From positions 59,671 through 123,670 of the forward strand of contig JAVLUG010000017.1 in assembly GCA_031629035.1 (NCBI GenBank): a stretch of 64,000 nt of DNA. Direction: 5' to 3'. The translations under genes were made by a program, and so were the position numbers. The notes below the pieces were generated by a model. The model saw nothing but the letters and a program-made list of their open reading frames with translations, did not search any database and was not told the origin of the DNA. This document shows, piece by piece, positions 8,006 through 17,242 of the stretch (the first letter of the stretch is position 1; the number at the start of each line of letters is the position of its first letter). This DNA is from MVYY01 sp012517575 (GTDB taxonomy: Bacteria > Bacteroidota > Bacteroidia > Bacteroidales > Paludibacteraceae).

Positions 8006-11000
8006 TTATTTTTCTATTTGTTTGTTGTCGGCTTTGCCTTTAATTTCAGGCTTCTTAGACAGAGGTTTTTCATCATCATAGTCGTCATCAACAATTTTCA
8101 GTTGCCTCTTTTGAATTTCATAAGCGATAGGGCAGGCAATAAACAATGTCGAATATACGCCAATGATGGTACCTATCAACATGGCGAAAGAGAATCCTCG
8201 AATGGTTTCACCGCCAAACAGGAAGATGGTTCCAATGGTGATAAATACCGTCAAAGATGTACTGAAAGTACGAACCAATGTCTGATTGAGCGCTTCATTC
8301 ATCAATCGCTTCTTGTTGCGTTTGGGATAATATTTCAGATTTTCACGAATACGGTCGAAGATAACCACCGTATCGTTAACCGAATATCCAATAATGGTCA
8401 ACAAGGCTGCAACAAAGTTCTGGTCGACTTCCAACGAAAATGGTACCAACCCACTGAAGACGCAATAACATCCAATGATAAAGAGCACATCGTGGAAAAG
8501 AGCGGCAATGGTTCCAACGCTGAAAGCTACATTTCTAAATCGCACTAAGATGTATAGACCGATAACTATGATAGCTATGAATACTGCAATGTATGCAGAA
8601 GTTTTTACATCATCCGCAATAGATGGCCCCACTTTTTGAGAATTGATAATATTCTCGTGAACAAACTGCTCTTTTGTCGTTCCGGCCGGTAGATATTCTT
8701 TCAGACCGTTGTACAGTAAATCGCTGATTTCGTCATCGACAGCTGCATTGTTATCATCAATTTTGTAATTCGTGTTGATACGCACTTGTTTGTCGTTGCC
8801 AATTGTAATTACCGACAAAGAAGCATTTTGGAAATAATCTTCCAAACTGTTTTTTATTTCGTCGGTTCTTACCGGTTGTTCAAAACGCACAATATAGTTT
8901 CTTCCCCCTGAGAAATCGACTCCGGGAGTCAACCCTTTTGTAAACAGTGCAATAACAAACAGAGTTAAAATAGTTCCTGAAAAAATGTAGCCGTATTTTC
9001 GCTTTCCAATAAAATCGATTTTTGGATGGAGGAGCAAACTCTTTGTCAAATTGGTGTGGAACTTCAAATCGAGCCATTTGTCTTTTGCATGGAACGATTC
9101 ATAGATTATTCTGGTTACAAAAACGCTAGTAAATACCGAAGTAATTAACCCAATAATTAACGTTGTGGCAAATCCGCGAATAGGTCCTGTTCCAAAAATA
9201 TACAAAATAATTCCGGTCAACAGTGTGGTAACATTACCATCGATAATTGCTGACAAAGCATTTTGATACCCGCTGACGAGGGCTTTTTTCATGTTTTTAC
9301 CCGCTTGAAGTTCTTCCTTGATACGTTCATAAATCAACACGTTCGCATCCACCGCCATTCCCAAAGTCAGTACAATACCGGCCATACCAGGTAGTGTGAG
9401 CACAGCTTGAAATGAAGCCATGATTCCGAGCATCAGAAAAACATTCAGTAATAATGCAAAATCAACTACCAAACCGGGAATCAATCCGTAATTTACCTGC
9501 ATATAGAGCAAAATCAGGATGAATGCAATTATGAATGAAATCAAACCCGCCTGAATTGCTTCCTTACCCAACGTTGGGCCAACTACATCTTCCTGAACAA
9601 TACGGGCAGGAGCCGGCATTTTTCCCGACTTTAGCACATTTGCCAAGTCTTTTGCTTCTTCGACAGTGAAATTTCCCGTAATCTGGGAATTGCCACCTGT
9701 AATTTCGTTCTGGACAGTGGGATAGGAATATACATATCCATCCAAAACTATGGCAATAGATTTACCAATGTTGTCGCGTGTCATTCGTGCCCATGTTTTG
9801 GCACCTTCAGCGTTCATACTCATGCTGACATTGGCATAAGCAGAAGTTTGGTCAAAATCGGCGCGTGCATCTGTAATTACATCACCACCAAGCGGTGCTC
9901 GTCCATCTCGCGTATTCACTTTCAGAGCTATCAGTTCAAACCATTCACCATTTTCATCACGGGATTTTACACTCCATCTCAGTCCCAAATCGCGTGGCAG
10001 AACTTCTCTCACTTGTTTCATCTTAAAGTACGAATTGACCAAAGACGTGTCTTTGCTGTGAACCAGTCCGATAAGTGGGCCGCGTCCAATCTTTCCATCC
10101 ATTACATTCAACTGAATAAGCGAAAACAAAGGATTTTCCTTTTTTTGTTTTTCCATAAGTTTCAGTGAATCGCCTGCTGACTCGTTCTTTTTTTCCAAAG
10201 CTGCTTTCAGGCTGTCAACCGAAGAAACTTTTTGAGCACTTTTTTGTGCAGGAGTTGAAGGTTGTGTTTGTGTCTGAGCAGTTAATGAATCTTTTTTCTG
10301 AGCTACATTCAGACTGTCAATGTTGCTCATCGAAGCCAAAATGCGGTTGGCTTCAACCAAATTATTAAATATTTCGCTTAAATCGTAAGTTTCCCAAAAT
10401 TCAAGATTGGCCGAACCCTGTAAAAGTTTTCGTACGCGTTCCGGTTCTTTTATACCCGGTAACTCTATTAAAATTCTTCCCGAACTACCAATTTTCTGAA
10501 TATTTGGCTGTACAACGCCAAAACGGTCGATACGTGTACGCAATACGTTGAATGAATTGCTGATGGCATCATCGATTTCCTGACGAAGTACTTTTACGAC
10601 TTCTTCGTTTGTAGATGTCAAAGAAATTTTATCCTTTAATTCGTATGTGCTGAAAATGGAGGCAAGTTTAGCATTTGGATCGAGTTCCTTATAAGCCTGA
10701 ACAAAAAGATCCAGATAAGTAGCCTGGCTGCTTGACTTTTGACGCTCGGAGGCAATTTGCAGGGCCTTTGTGAAATTGGGAGTTGTGTTGTAATTGGAAA
10801 GTGCACGAAGAATATCGGGCACAGACACTTCGAGAATAACATTCATTCCGCCTTTCAAGTCGAGTCCCAAACCCAGCTCACGTTCTCTGCATTCTTTCAG
10901 CGTATATCCCAGCCAAACTTTTTCGTTTGCCAATGAATCCAGATAACGATATTCTTTTTCTTTATCCCCGCCGGCGTATGCTTTAGCTTTTGAGCTATAC

Positions 11001-11089
11001 CTGTTGGAAACAAATGAGAAAGACAGGTAATATAAAGACACAATAACCAGCACACCAAGTATAATCTTGATAAGTCCTTTGTTTTGCAT
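8006..11089 (-). CDS. secDF: Protein translocase subunit SecDF (fused)
   Basis: A 1027-residue fusion of SecD and SecF, the proton-driven membrane subunits that pull exported proteins out of the Sec channel. There is one N-terminal membrane helix (IILGVLVIVSLYYLSF), then the SecD motif LGLDLKGGMNV (about 74-84) and a large periplasmic region. That region carries a low-complexity Ser/Lys/Gln insert at about 265-310. GPTLGKEAIQAGL opens the first membrane bundle, with GMAVDANVLIYERIKEE. SecF begins near 700, with GVDFSGGRNYIVRF and GYSVNDTVVIFDRIREN, and the C-terminus is Lys/Asp-rich. Fused SecDF is usual in Bacteroidota. A -7 match at 11136-11143 gives a short leader. Confidence 0.97.
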   Translation of the reverse strand: MQNKGLIKIILGVLVIVSLYYLSFSFVSNRYSSKAKAYAGGDKEKEYRYLDSLANEKVWLGYTLKECRERELGLGLDLKGGMNVILEVSVPDILRALSNYNTTPNFTKALQIASERQKSSSQATYLDLFVQAYKELDPNAKLASIFSTYELKDKISLTSTNEEVVKVLRQEIDDAISNSFNVLRTRIDRFGVVQPNIQKIGSSGRILIELPGIKEPERVRKLLQGSANLEFWETYDLSEIFNNLVEANRILASMSNIDSLNVAQKKDSLTAQTQTQPSTPAQKSAQKVSSVDSLKAALEKKNESAGDSLKLMEKQKKENPLFSLIQLNVMDGKIGRGPLIGLVHSKDTSLVNSYFKMKQVREVLPRDLGLRWSVKSRDENGEWFELIALKVNTRDGRAPLGGDVITDARADFDQTSAYANVSMSMNAEGAKTWARMTRDNIGKSIAIVLDGYVYSYPTVQNEITGGNSQITGNFTVEEAKDLANVLKSGKMPAPARIVQEDVVGPTLGKEAIQAGLISFIIAFILILLYMQVNYGLIPGLVVDFALLLNVFLMLGIMASFQAVLTLPGMAGIVLTLGMAVDANVLIYERIKEELQAGKNMKKALVSGYQNALSAIIDGNVTTLLTGIILYIFGTGPIRGFATTLIIGLITSVFTSVFVTRIIYESFHAKDKWLDLKFHTNLTKSLLLHPKIDFIGKRKYGYIFSGTILTLFVIALFTKGLTPGVDFSGGRNYIVRFEQPVRTDEIKNSLEDYFQNASLSVITIGNDKQVRINTNYKIDDNNAAVDDEISDLLYNGLKEYLPAGTTKEQFVHENIINSQKVGPSIADDVKTSAYIAVFIAIIVIGLYILVRFRNVAFSVGTIAALFHDVLFIIGCYCVFSGLVPFSLEVDQNFVAALLTIIGYSVNDTVVIFDRIRENLKYYPKRNKKRLMNEALNQTLVRTFSTSLTVFITIGTIFLFGGETIRGFSFAMLIGTIIGVYSTLFIACPIAYEIQKRQLKIVDDDYDDEKPLSKKPEIKGKADNKQIEK

Positions 11090-11135
11090 TTGAGAAGATT
11101 TATAAAATTAATGTTGACATTTTTTTAATGAGGTG

Positions 11136-11143
11136 CAAATATA
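11136..11143 (-). promoter_or_regulatory. Probable -7 element of secDF
   Basis: TATATTTG on the minus strand lies about 45 bases before the secDF start. The -33 element is weak. The remaining bases to the tRNA promoter hold no gene. Confidence 0.42.
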
Positions 11144-11308
11144 GTATTTTTTTTAATAAATACATAAAATTTGGAATTGCCCAGTGAAGTTTGTGTGAAA
11201 AAAATCATTTTTATGCCGGCTGAAAAAAATATAAACTTCAAATAAAGAAATGCTTAAAAGAAATTCTTCAAAAAATTTCAAATTAAAGACAAAAGAGTTC
11301 AGAAAAAA

Positions 11309-11340
11309 TTTGGAAGTTTTTAAAAAAATATGTACTTTTG
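11309..11340 (+). promoter_or_regulatory. Promoter of tRNA-fMet
   Basis: TTTG (11309-11312), a 20-base spacer, then TACTTTTG (11333-11340). Both elements and the spacing match the Bacteroidetes primary-sigma consensus, and transcription would begin a few bases before the tRNA. Confidence 0.8.
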
Positions 11341-11351
11341 CACCACAAAAT

Positions 11352-11423
<72 letters not shown>

Positions 11424-11449
11424 CAAAGATTATTACGATTCAAAAATTT

Positions 11450-11486
11450 AAGGAATGTTTCTATAAGATGCATTCCTTTTTTTTGT
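11450..11486 (+). terminator. Intrinsic terminator after tRNA-fMet
   Basis: Stem AAGGAATG (11450-11457) / CATTCCTT (11471-11478) followed at once by a T-run. It separates the tRNA from the gene at 11605. Nothing further is seen in 11487-11604. Confidence 0.8.
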
Positions 11487-11604
11487 TGCTCAGCATCGAA
11501 ATCATGGATCAATTTAAAAAGAGATTTGATTTTTTTACTATTGAGAAATAGTAGATAAGCACTTTAATTTAGGTAAAGAAATGAATTTGTTCCATTAAAT
11601 ATTT

Positions 11605-13002
11605 ATGCGTATTTTTGAAAAATTTTTCTCCAATTTGCGTGTATTCATGAAATTTTTTTCTTCCTTACTTATAAATGTTGTATCGCTGACAATTTTACTC
11701 TCTTTCTCACAGCTTATGACAGCTCAGGAAAAGAATCAGCTGATTACCGAACTCAATGTGTTCGATAACGATTCCACTTTTAAATACAGTTTCATTTATA
11801 ATCATGATGGAAAAAAATCGGTCGAAAATAAGTATAAACTTGAAAAAAGCCATTGGATACGCTCTTCTCAAAAAGAATGGAACTACGAAGGAGAAAACTG
11901 CATCTCTCAAACGGAGAGAAAATGGGACGGAAGTCAGTGGAAACCGACTTATACTATCGAATACAGGTATGAAAACAATTTGATGACTGCCGAAAGTCAT
12001 TACGAGTATGTCAATCAGCTTCCCAGGCAAATCAGCAAGATAGAATGCTTTTATGAAAACGGTCGGCTGATTTCAAAAAAAACTTATCAACTCCAAGATG
12101 AAATGTTAAAACTGCAATTGGAATTGGATTACAAATATACTACTGACCAGAAAATAGACTCTTTGTTCATTACTTCATTTTCCACTGCAACCCCACTGCA
12201 GTATCGTTCAAAGTTCAATTATAACTTACTTGGAAATGTAGAAACCCAGTTGTTGGAGAAAAAAAATGAAAACGGAATTTGGACAAAAGACGAGGCAACC
12301 AGATGGTATTATAATGCAGATTCGGGACAATTGACAGAGCAGCGAAAAAAACAATGGAACGCAGATTTCAACTTTTGGGAAAACGTAGAAAAAACCGTTT
12401 ACGAATACGATAATCATTATTTGAAATCGGAGTACAGTCAGTATTGGAATTTAATGTTTTGGGAAAATGCCTTTCGCTACGAATACAATTATGATACTTC
12501 CGGCAATCTACTTAACAAAATACTGTATTTACCCATTTACAATGTGTGGCGAAAAGTTATTACCATCAATTATAACAATTACGAAAAAGGCGTTTCCAAC
12601 GTTATGGAATCGAAATATAATTTTTGGGGGGGATCTACAGATGAACTGGTTGCTTCTGATATTCCATTCTTGTTCAACGACGAAGTAGACATCAGAAAAG
12701 CACAACGGATAGAAGTAGGATATTCAACCTTTGTCGATACCATTACGAATAGTTCAAATCCTGACGAAAACCATAAAAATCTCGTTTATCCCAATCCATC
12801 GGAAGGCATTTTTTATCTTGACACCCGGCATTATAAAATTCAATCCTTTGAAGTCAGCAATTTAAGTGGGAAGCTGTTGGTGGTTCAAAATCAGCCACAA
12901 GAGACAGGTATTGTCGATTTGACCGATTTACCCAGGGGAATATATATTATAAAAATACAAACTATTGACAATCAGATTGTTCAAAAAATTATAAAAAAAT
13001 AG
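11605..13002 (+). CDS. Secreted protein with type IX secretion C-terminal sorting domain
   Basis: A 465-residue exported protein. A signal peptide covers the N-terminus (hydrophobic core VVSLTILLSFSQL, then TAQ); the start may instead be ATG 11647, which gives a more standard signal. The middle consists of repeated aromatic units of the form W..xxxYEYDNxxL, suggesting an elongated beta-structure, for which no enzyme motif is seen. The last 75 residues form a T9SS type A sorting domain: NLVYPNPSEGIFYLD, FEVSNLSGKLL, VDLTDLPRGIYIIKI, QKIIKK. The protein is therefore probably moved through the outer membrane by T9SS and released or anchored there. Its function is unknown. The next gene follows after about 50 bases. 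Confidence 0.85.
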   Translation: MRIFEKFFSNLRVFMKFFSSLLINVVSLTILLSFSQLMTAQEKNQLITELNVFDNDSTFKYSFIYNHDGKKSVENKYKLEKSHWIRSSQKEWNYEGENCISQTERKWDGSQWKPTYTIEYRYENNLMTAESHYEYVNQLPRQISKIECFYENGRLISKKTYQLQDEMLKLQLELDYKYTTDQKIDSLFITSFSTATPLQYRSKFNYNLLGNVETQLLEKKNENGIWTKDEATRWYYNADSGQLTEQRKKQWNADFNFWENVEKTVYEYDNHYLKSEYSQYWNLMFWENAFRYEYNYDTSGNLLNKILYLPIYNVWRKVITINYNNYEKGVSNVMESKYNFWGGSTDELVASDIPFLFNDEVDIRKAQRIEVGYSTFVDTITNSSNPDENHKNLVYPNPSEGIFYLDTRHYKIQSFEVSNLSGKLLVVQNQPQETGIVDLTDLPRGIYIIKIQTIDNQIVQKIIKK

Positions 13003-13051
13003 ATTACCATTTACAAAAATATATATTTAACAGTTTAATTGTTAATTGAGC

Positions 13052-15154
13052 ATGAACATAAAAGTTACATTACTAATGATGACACTTCTTTCTACCGCAG
13101 CAGCACAAACTACAGAAAATCCTTTTTTTCAGAATTACAACACTCCACACCAAACCATTCCTTTTCATCTGATAAAGAACGAACATTATTTGCCCGCTTT
13201 TCAGGAAGGAATCCGTCAACAAGAGCAAGAAGTGGAGGCCATTATCAATAATCCTCAGTCGCCAACATTCAAAAACACCATAGAAGCCCTCGAATATTCC
13301 GGTATGTTACTGGAAAAAGTCGGCGCACCTTTTTTTAACCTTTTGAGTGCAGAAACCAATGACGAACTTCAGGAAATTGCACAACAGGTTTCTCCTTTAC
13401 TGACCGAACATTCCAACTCCATTTTCTTAAACGACAAGTTATTCAAAAAGGTCAAAATAGTTTACGATAAAAGAGAAAAACTTAAATTAAACACCGAACA
13501 AAAAAGGTTATTGGAGAAAACCTACGAAAGTTTTGTGAACAACGGGGCCAACCTTTCCGATGCCGATAAAGAAACTTTCCGTCAACTGACCAAAGAGCTG
13601 AATTTGCTTACTTTGCAATATGGACAGAATGTACTGAAAGAAACAAATCACTACAATTTATTGATTAGGGATAAAAATTTGTTGGCCGGATTGCCTGAAG
13701 ATGCATTGAAAACTTTGGCAGAAAATGCCGAAAAAGCAGGGAAAGAAGGATGGTTACTCGACCTGAAGGTAACGCATTATGTTCCCGTTATGAAATATGC
13801 CGATAACCGTGATCTTCGACGAGAACTTTATCTTGCCTATTCTTCCCGATGCATGAAAGGTGGAGAATACGATAATCGGGAAATCATCCGTAAAATCGTC
13901 AATACGCGTTTAAAAATCGCCCAACTCTTGGGATACCAAACTTATGCCGACTATGTGCTGACCAGAAGAATGGCAGAAAAAACCGAAAATGTTTATCATT
14001 TGCTCGATCAGTTGCTGGAAGCTTATCGTCCGGAAGCGCTTAGAGAATATGAAGACATTCAGCATTTTGCCGATGAGAATAATGCTTATTTTAAGGTTCA
14101 GGCTTGGGATTGGGCTTATTATTCCGAAAAATTAAAGGCCGAAAAATTCGCAGTGAGCGACGAGTTGCTTCGACCCTATTTTCAACTTGAGAACGTAAAA
14201 AAAGGTGTTTTTGGTCTGGCCGAACGCTTGTATGGAATTCGTTTTATCAAAAACCCTAAAATTCCTGTTTATCATCCTGAAGTAGAAGCTTATGAAGTTA
14301 CCGACAGAAATGGTAAATTCCTTGCTGTACTTTATACCGATTTTCATCCACGTGATGGCAAAAGAGCCGGCGCTTGGATGAGCGAATTTAAAGGCCAGTG
14401 GAAAGAAGGGAAAAAAGACAGTCGTCCGCAAATTGTGATTGTGATGAATTTCACTCGACCGACAGAATCTAAACCTGCCTTGTTGACTTTTGATGAAGTT
14501 ACAACCTTTTTGCACGAATTTGGACATTCTTTACATGGAATGCTTTCCGATTGTACTTATCCATCGCTTTCCGGAACCAATGTTTATCGTGATTTTGTGG
14601 AATTGCCTTCTCAAATCATGGAAAATTGGGCTTCCCAAAAGGAATTTCTGGATCAGTTTGCTTTTCACTATCAGACCGGTGAAAAAATTCCCGTTGAACT
14701 GATTCAAAAAATAAAGGATGCTGAAAATTTCAATGTTGGCTATTCTTGTTTGCGTCAACTTGGTTTTGGATATTTGGATATGGCATGGCATACGCTTTCT
14801 TTTCCCTTTGAAGGCGAAGTGGTGGACTTTGAAAAGCAGGCTGTAGTCAAAACCCAAATCTTGCCTTATGTTGAAAATACGGCTATCAGTCCTACTTTCA
14901 GTCATATTTTTTCAGGAGGATACGCTGCAGGATATTATAGCTACAAATGGGCGGAAGTACTCGATGCGGATGCTTTTTCCGTTTTTGAAAAAAATGGTAT
15001 TTTTGATCAGGAGACAGCCCAATCATTTTTGGAAAATATCTTAAAAAGAGGTGGTTCCGAGCATCCTATGATTTTATACAAACGGTTTCGCGGAAAAGAA
15101 CCCTCCATTGAGGCTTTACTCAGAAGAAACGGAATTGTTGATTCAAAGAATTGA
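13052..15154 (+). CDS. M3-family zinc metallopeptidase (peptidyl-dipeptidase Dcp / oligopeptidase A-like)
   Basis: A 700-residue M3 peptidase. The zinc site H488-E-F-G-H492 with E517 downstream (FVELPSQIMENW) is intact, and the family hallmark FSHIFSGGYAAGYYSY is near the C-terminus. The N-terminus MNIKVTLLMMTLLSTAAAQ looks like a Sec signal, so the enzyme probably trims peptides in the periplasm. The N-terminal part (FHLIKNEHYLPAFQEGI) matches the Dcp/OpdA helical domain. The frame opens two codons earlier at a TTG, but ATG 13052 is the better start. It lies in a closely spaced rightward run with pulA, the OPT transporter and ffh, and peptide uptake by the OPT protein would fit. Confidence 0.92.
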   Translation: MNIKVTLLMMTLLSTAAAQTTENPFFQNYNTPHQTIPFHLIKNEHYLPAFQEGIRQQEQEVEAIINNPQSPTFKNTIEALEYSGMLLEKVGAPFFNLLSAETNDELQEIAQQVSPLLTEHSNSIFLNDKLFKKVKIVYDKREKLKLNTEQKRLLEKTYESFVNNGANLSDADKETFRQLTKELNLLTLQYGQNVLKETNHYNLLIRDKNLLAGLPEDALKTLAENAEKAGKEGWLLDLKVTHYVPVMKYADNRDLRRELYLAYSSRCMKGGEYDNREIIRKIVNTRLKIAQLLGYQTYADYVLTRRMAEKTENVYHLLDQLLEAYRPEALREYEDIQHFADENNAYFKVQAWDWAYYSEKLKAEKFAVSDELLRPYFQLENVKKGVFGLAERLYGIRFIKNPKIPVYHPEVEAYEVTDRNGKFLAVLYTDFHPRDGKRAGAWMSEFKGQWKEGKKDSRPQIVIVMNFTRPTESKPALLTFDEVTTFLHEFGHSLHGMLSDCTYPSLSGTNVYRDFVELPSQIMENWASQKEFLDQFAFHYQTGEKIPVELIQKIKDAENFNVGYSCLRQLGFGYLDMAWHTLSFPFEGEVVDFEKQAVVKTQILPYVENTAISPTFSHIFSGGYAAGYYSYKWAEVLDADAFSVFEKNGIFDQETAQSFLENILKRGGSEHPMILYKRFRGKEPSIEALLRRNGIVDSKN

Positions 15155-15185
15155 CTTTAAAAACAGAATCTATAGCATAATAAAA

Positions 15186-17183
15186 ATGAAAAAACACTTG
15201 GTATTTATGATGTTGGCAACGGGATTGCTTTGCTCTTGTCAAAAAACTCCGAAATATGCTTCCTACGACGATTATCCGATTTATGATGGATCTGACCTCG
15301 AATTGACTTATACTCCTGAAGCTTCCACTTTCAAAGTTTGGGCGCCAACTGCTTCGGAAGTAAAACTCTTGCTTTATGAGGATGGTTCTGAAGGCGGAGC
15401 ATCAAGAGTTTTAAATATGAAGCGAAGTGAAAATGGGACATGGAAACTGCACATAAAAGAAGACTTGGAGGGAAAATTTTACACCTTTCAGGTGAAAGTA
15501 AATGAACGGTGGCTGGATGAAACTCCCGGCATGTGGGTAAAAGCAACCGGCGTTAACGGCAAAAGAGCTGCCATTATCGATATGTTAAAAACCAATCCTG
15601 CAGGCTGGGAAATGGATGTAAGACCGCCATTGAAAGACGAAGCCGATATAATTCTGTATGAAGTTCACGTTCGCGATTTTTCCATGTCGCCCAATTCGGG
15701 AATCAAAAACAAAGGAAAATTTCTTGCTTTTACCGAACATGGTACCAAAAATACTATGGGGCAAGCAACAGGAATCGACCATTTAAAGGAACTCGGAATT
15801 ACTCACGTACATTTGTTGCCAAGCTTTGATTTTGCTTCCATTGACGAAACGAAACTGAATGAAAATCAGTATAATTGGGGTTATGATCCGTTGAACTACA
15901 ATGTTCCTGAAGGAAGTTATTCCACCAATCCTTACGATCCGGCTGTCCGTATAAAAGAATTCAAGCAAATGGTTCAAGCTCTTCATCAATCTGGCATACG
16001 CGTGGTGATGGATGTGGTTTACAATCATACTTTTATAGGAGAAAATTCGCATCTCAATTTGCTGGTACCCGGCTATTTTTATCGAATGAAGCCCGACGGG
16101 TCATGGTCGAATGCTTCCGGATGTGGAAATGAAACGGCTTCCGAAAGAGCCATGATGCGTAAGTTTATTGTCGAATCAGTTGTTTATTGGGCTACTGAAT
16201 ATCATATCGATGGCTTCAGGTTCGATTTAATGGGTGTGCATGATATTGAAACCATGAATGCCGTTCGGCTGGCTCTCGATAAAGTTGATCCTACCATTTG
16301 TATTTACGGAGAAGGATGGACAGCAGGACCATCAGTTTTTCCTGAAGAAAAAAGGGCACTGAAAAAAAATGCCAAACAACTGGATGGAATTGCTGTTTTC
16401 AGTGACGACATTCGCGATGCACTCAAAGGAAGCTGGCAGCACCCCGAAATTCCGGGTTTTGTTTCGGGAGTGGACAGTTTGGAGGAAAGTGTGAAATTTG
16501 GAGTGGTCGGTTCCATTCAACATTCACAAATAGATTATTCCCGACTGATTTATTCTAAAGAGCCTTATGTCAATGATCCCACACAGGTCATCAGTTATGT
16601 TTCCTGCCACGATGATTTGTGTCTGGCTGACAAACTTCGTTCTTCTAAACCGGCTGGCGCAACCGATGAAGAAATATTGCGATTCGACAAATTGGCTCAA
16701 ACCATTGTTTTTACTTCTCAAGGCATTCCTTTTATTTATGCCGGAGAAGAATTGTTTAGAACAAAAAAAGGCGTTCATAACTCTTATCAGTCGCCTGATT
16801 CCATCAATCAAATTAACTGGGACAACAAAACCGTTTTTCAGGATTTGTTTGAATATTATCGAGGATTAATTGCAATGCGCAAAGCTCATCCGGCTTTCAG
16901 ACTTGGTACACAAAAAAATGTGCAGCAATACTTGCATTTTTTGGATATGAAAACTCCCAATGTAGTTGCATTTACCCTTACCGATAATGCCAAAGGTGAT
17001 ACATGGCGCAATATTCTGGTTATTTACAATGGCAATCGAAAATCTGTTATGGTTGAAATTCCTGAAGGAGAATGGAATTTGGTTTGTAACGACGGAAAAA
17101 TTAATTTGACAGGTATTGCTCAGGTAAAAACATCTGCTTTTGTCGTCGCTCCTTCTTCTGCAAGTATTTTGTATCAGCTGTAG
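15186..17183 (+). CDS. pulA: Type I pullulanase (GH13), lipoprotein
   Basis: A 666-residue alpha-1,6-glucan debranching enzyme. The start MKKHLVFMMLATGLLCSC is a lipoprotein signal with C18 (or C16) as the lipidated Cys. A CBM48-like module follows at about 35-125 (TFKVWAPTASEVKLLLYEDG). The GH13 barrel carries the pullulanase signature YNWGYDPLNYNVPEGSYS, VVMDVVYNHT, the nucleophile Asp in DGFRFDLMG, the acid Glu in IYGEGWTAG, and VSCHDDLCL as the fourth conserved region. The frame opens upstream at 15108 inside the previous gene, but only ATG 15186 gives the signal peptide. It starts 31 bases after the M3 peptidase stop. It probably acts on branched glucans or glycogen fragments at the cell envelope. 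Confidence 0.93.
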   Translation: MKKHLVFMMLATGLLCSCQKTPKYASYDDYPIYDGSDLELTYTPEASTFKVWAPTASEVKLLLYEDGSEGGASRVLNMKRSENGTWKLHIKEDLEGKFYTFQVKVNERWLDETPGMWVKATGVNGKRAAIIDMLKTNPAGWEMDVRPPLKDEADIILYEVHVRDFSMSPNSGIKNKGKFLAFTEHGTKNTMGQATGIDHLKELGITHVHLLPSFDFASIDETKLNENQYNWGYDPLNYNVPEGSYSTNPYDPAVRIKEFKQMVQALHQSGIRVVMDVVYNHTFIGENSHLNLLVPGYFYRMKPDGSWSNASGCGNETASERAMMRKFIVESVVYWATEYHIDGFRFDLMGVHDIETMNAVRLALDKVDPTICIYGEGWTAGPSVFPEEKRALKKNAKQLDGIAVFSDDIRDALKGSWQHPEIPGFVSGVDSLEESVKFGVVGSIQHSQIDYSRLIYSKEPYVNDPTQVISYVSCHDDLCLADKLRSSKPAGATDEEILRFDKLAQTIVFTSQGIPFIYAGEELFRTKKGVHNSYQSPDSINQINWDNKTVFQDLFEYYRGLIAMRKAHPAFRLGTQKNVQQYLHFLDMKTPNVVAFTLTDNAKGDTWRNILVIYNGNRKSVMVEIPEGEWNLVCNDGKINLTGIAQVKTSAFVVAPSSASILYQL

Positions 17184-17242
17184 AAAATAGTAGAATTGAG
17201 AATAAATTTTAGTTGAAAAAACAAACGTAACGAAACAATAGA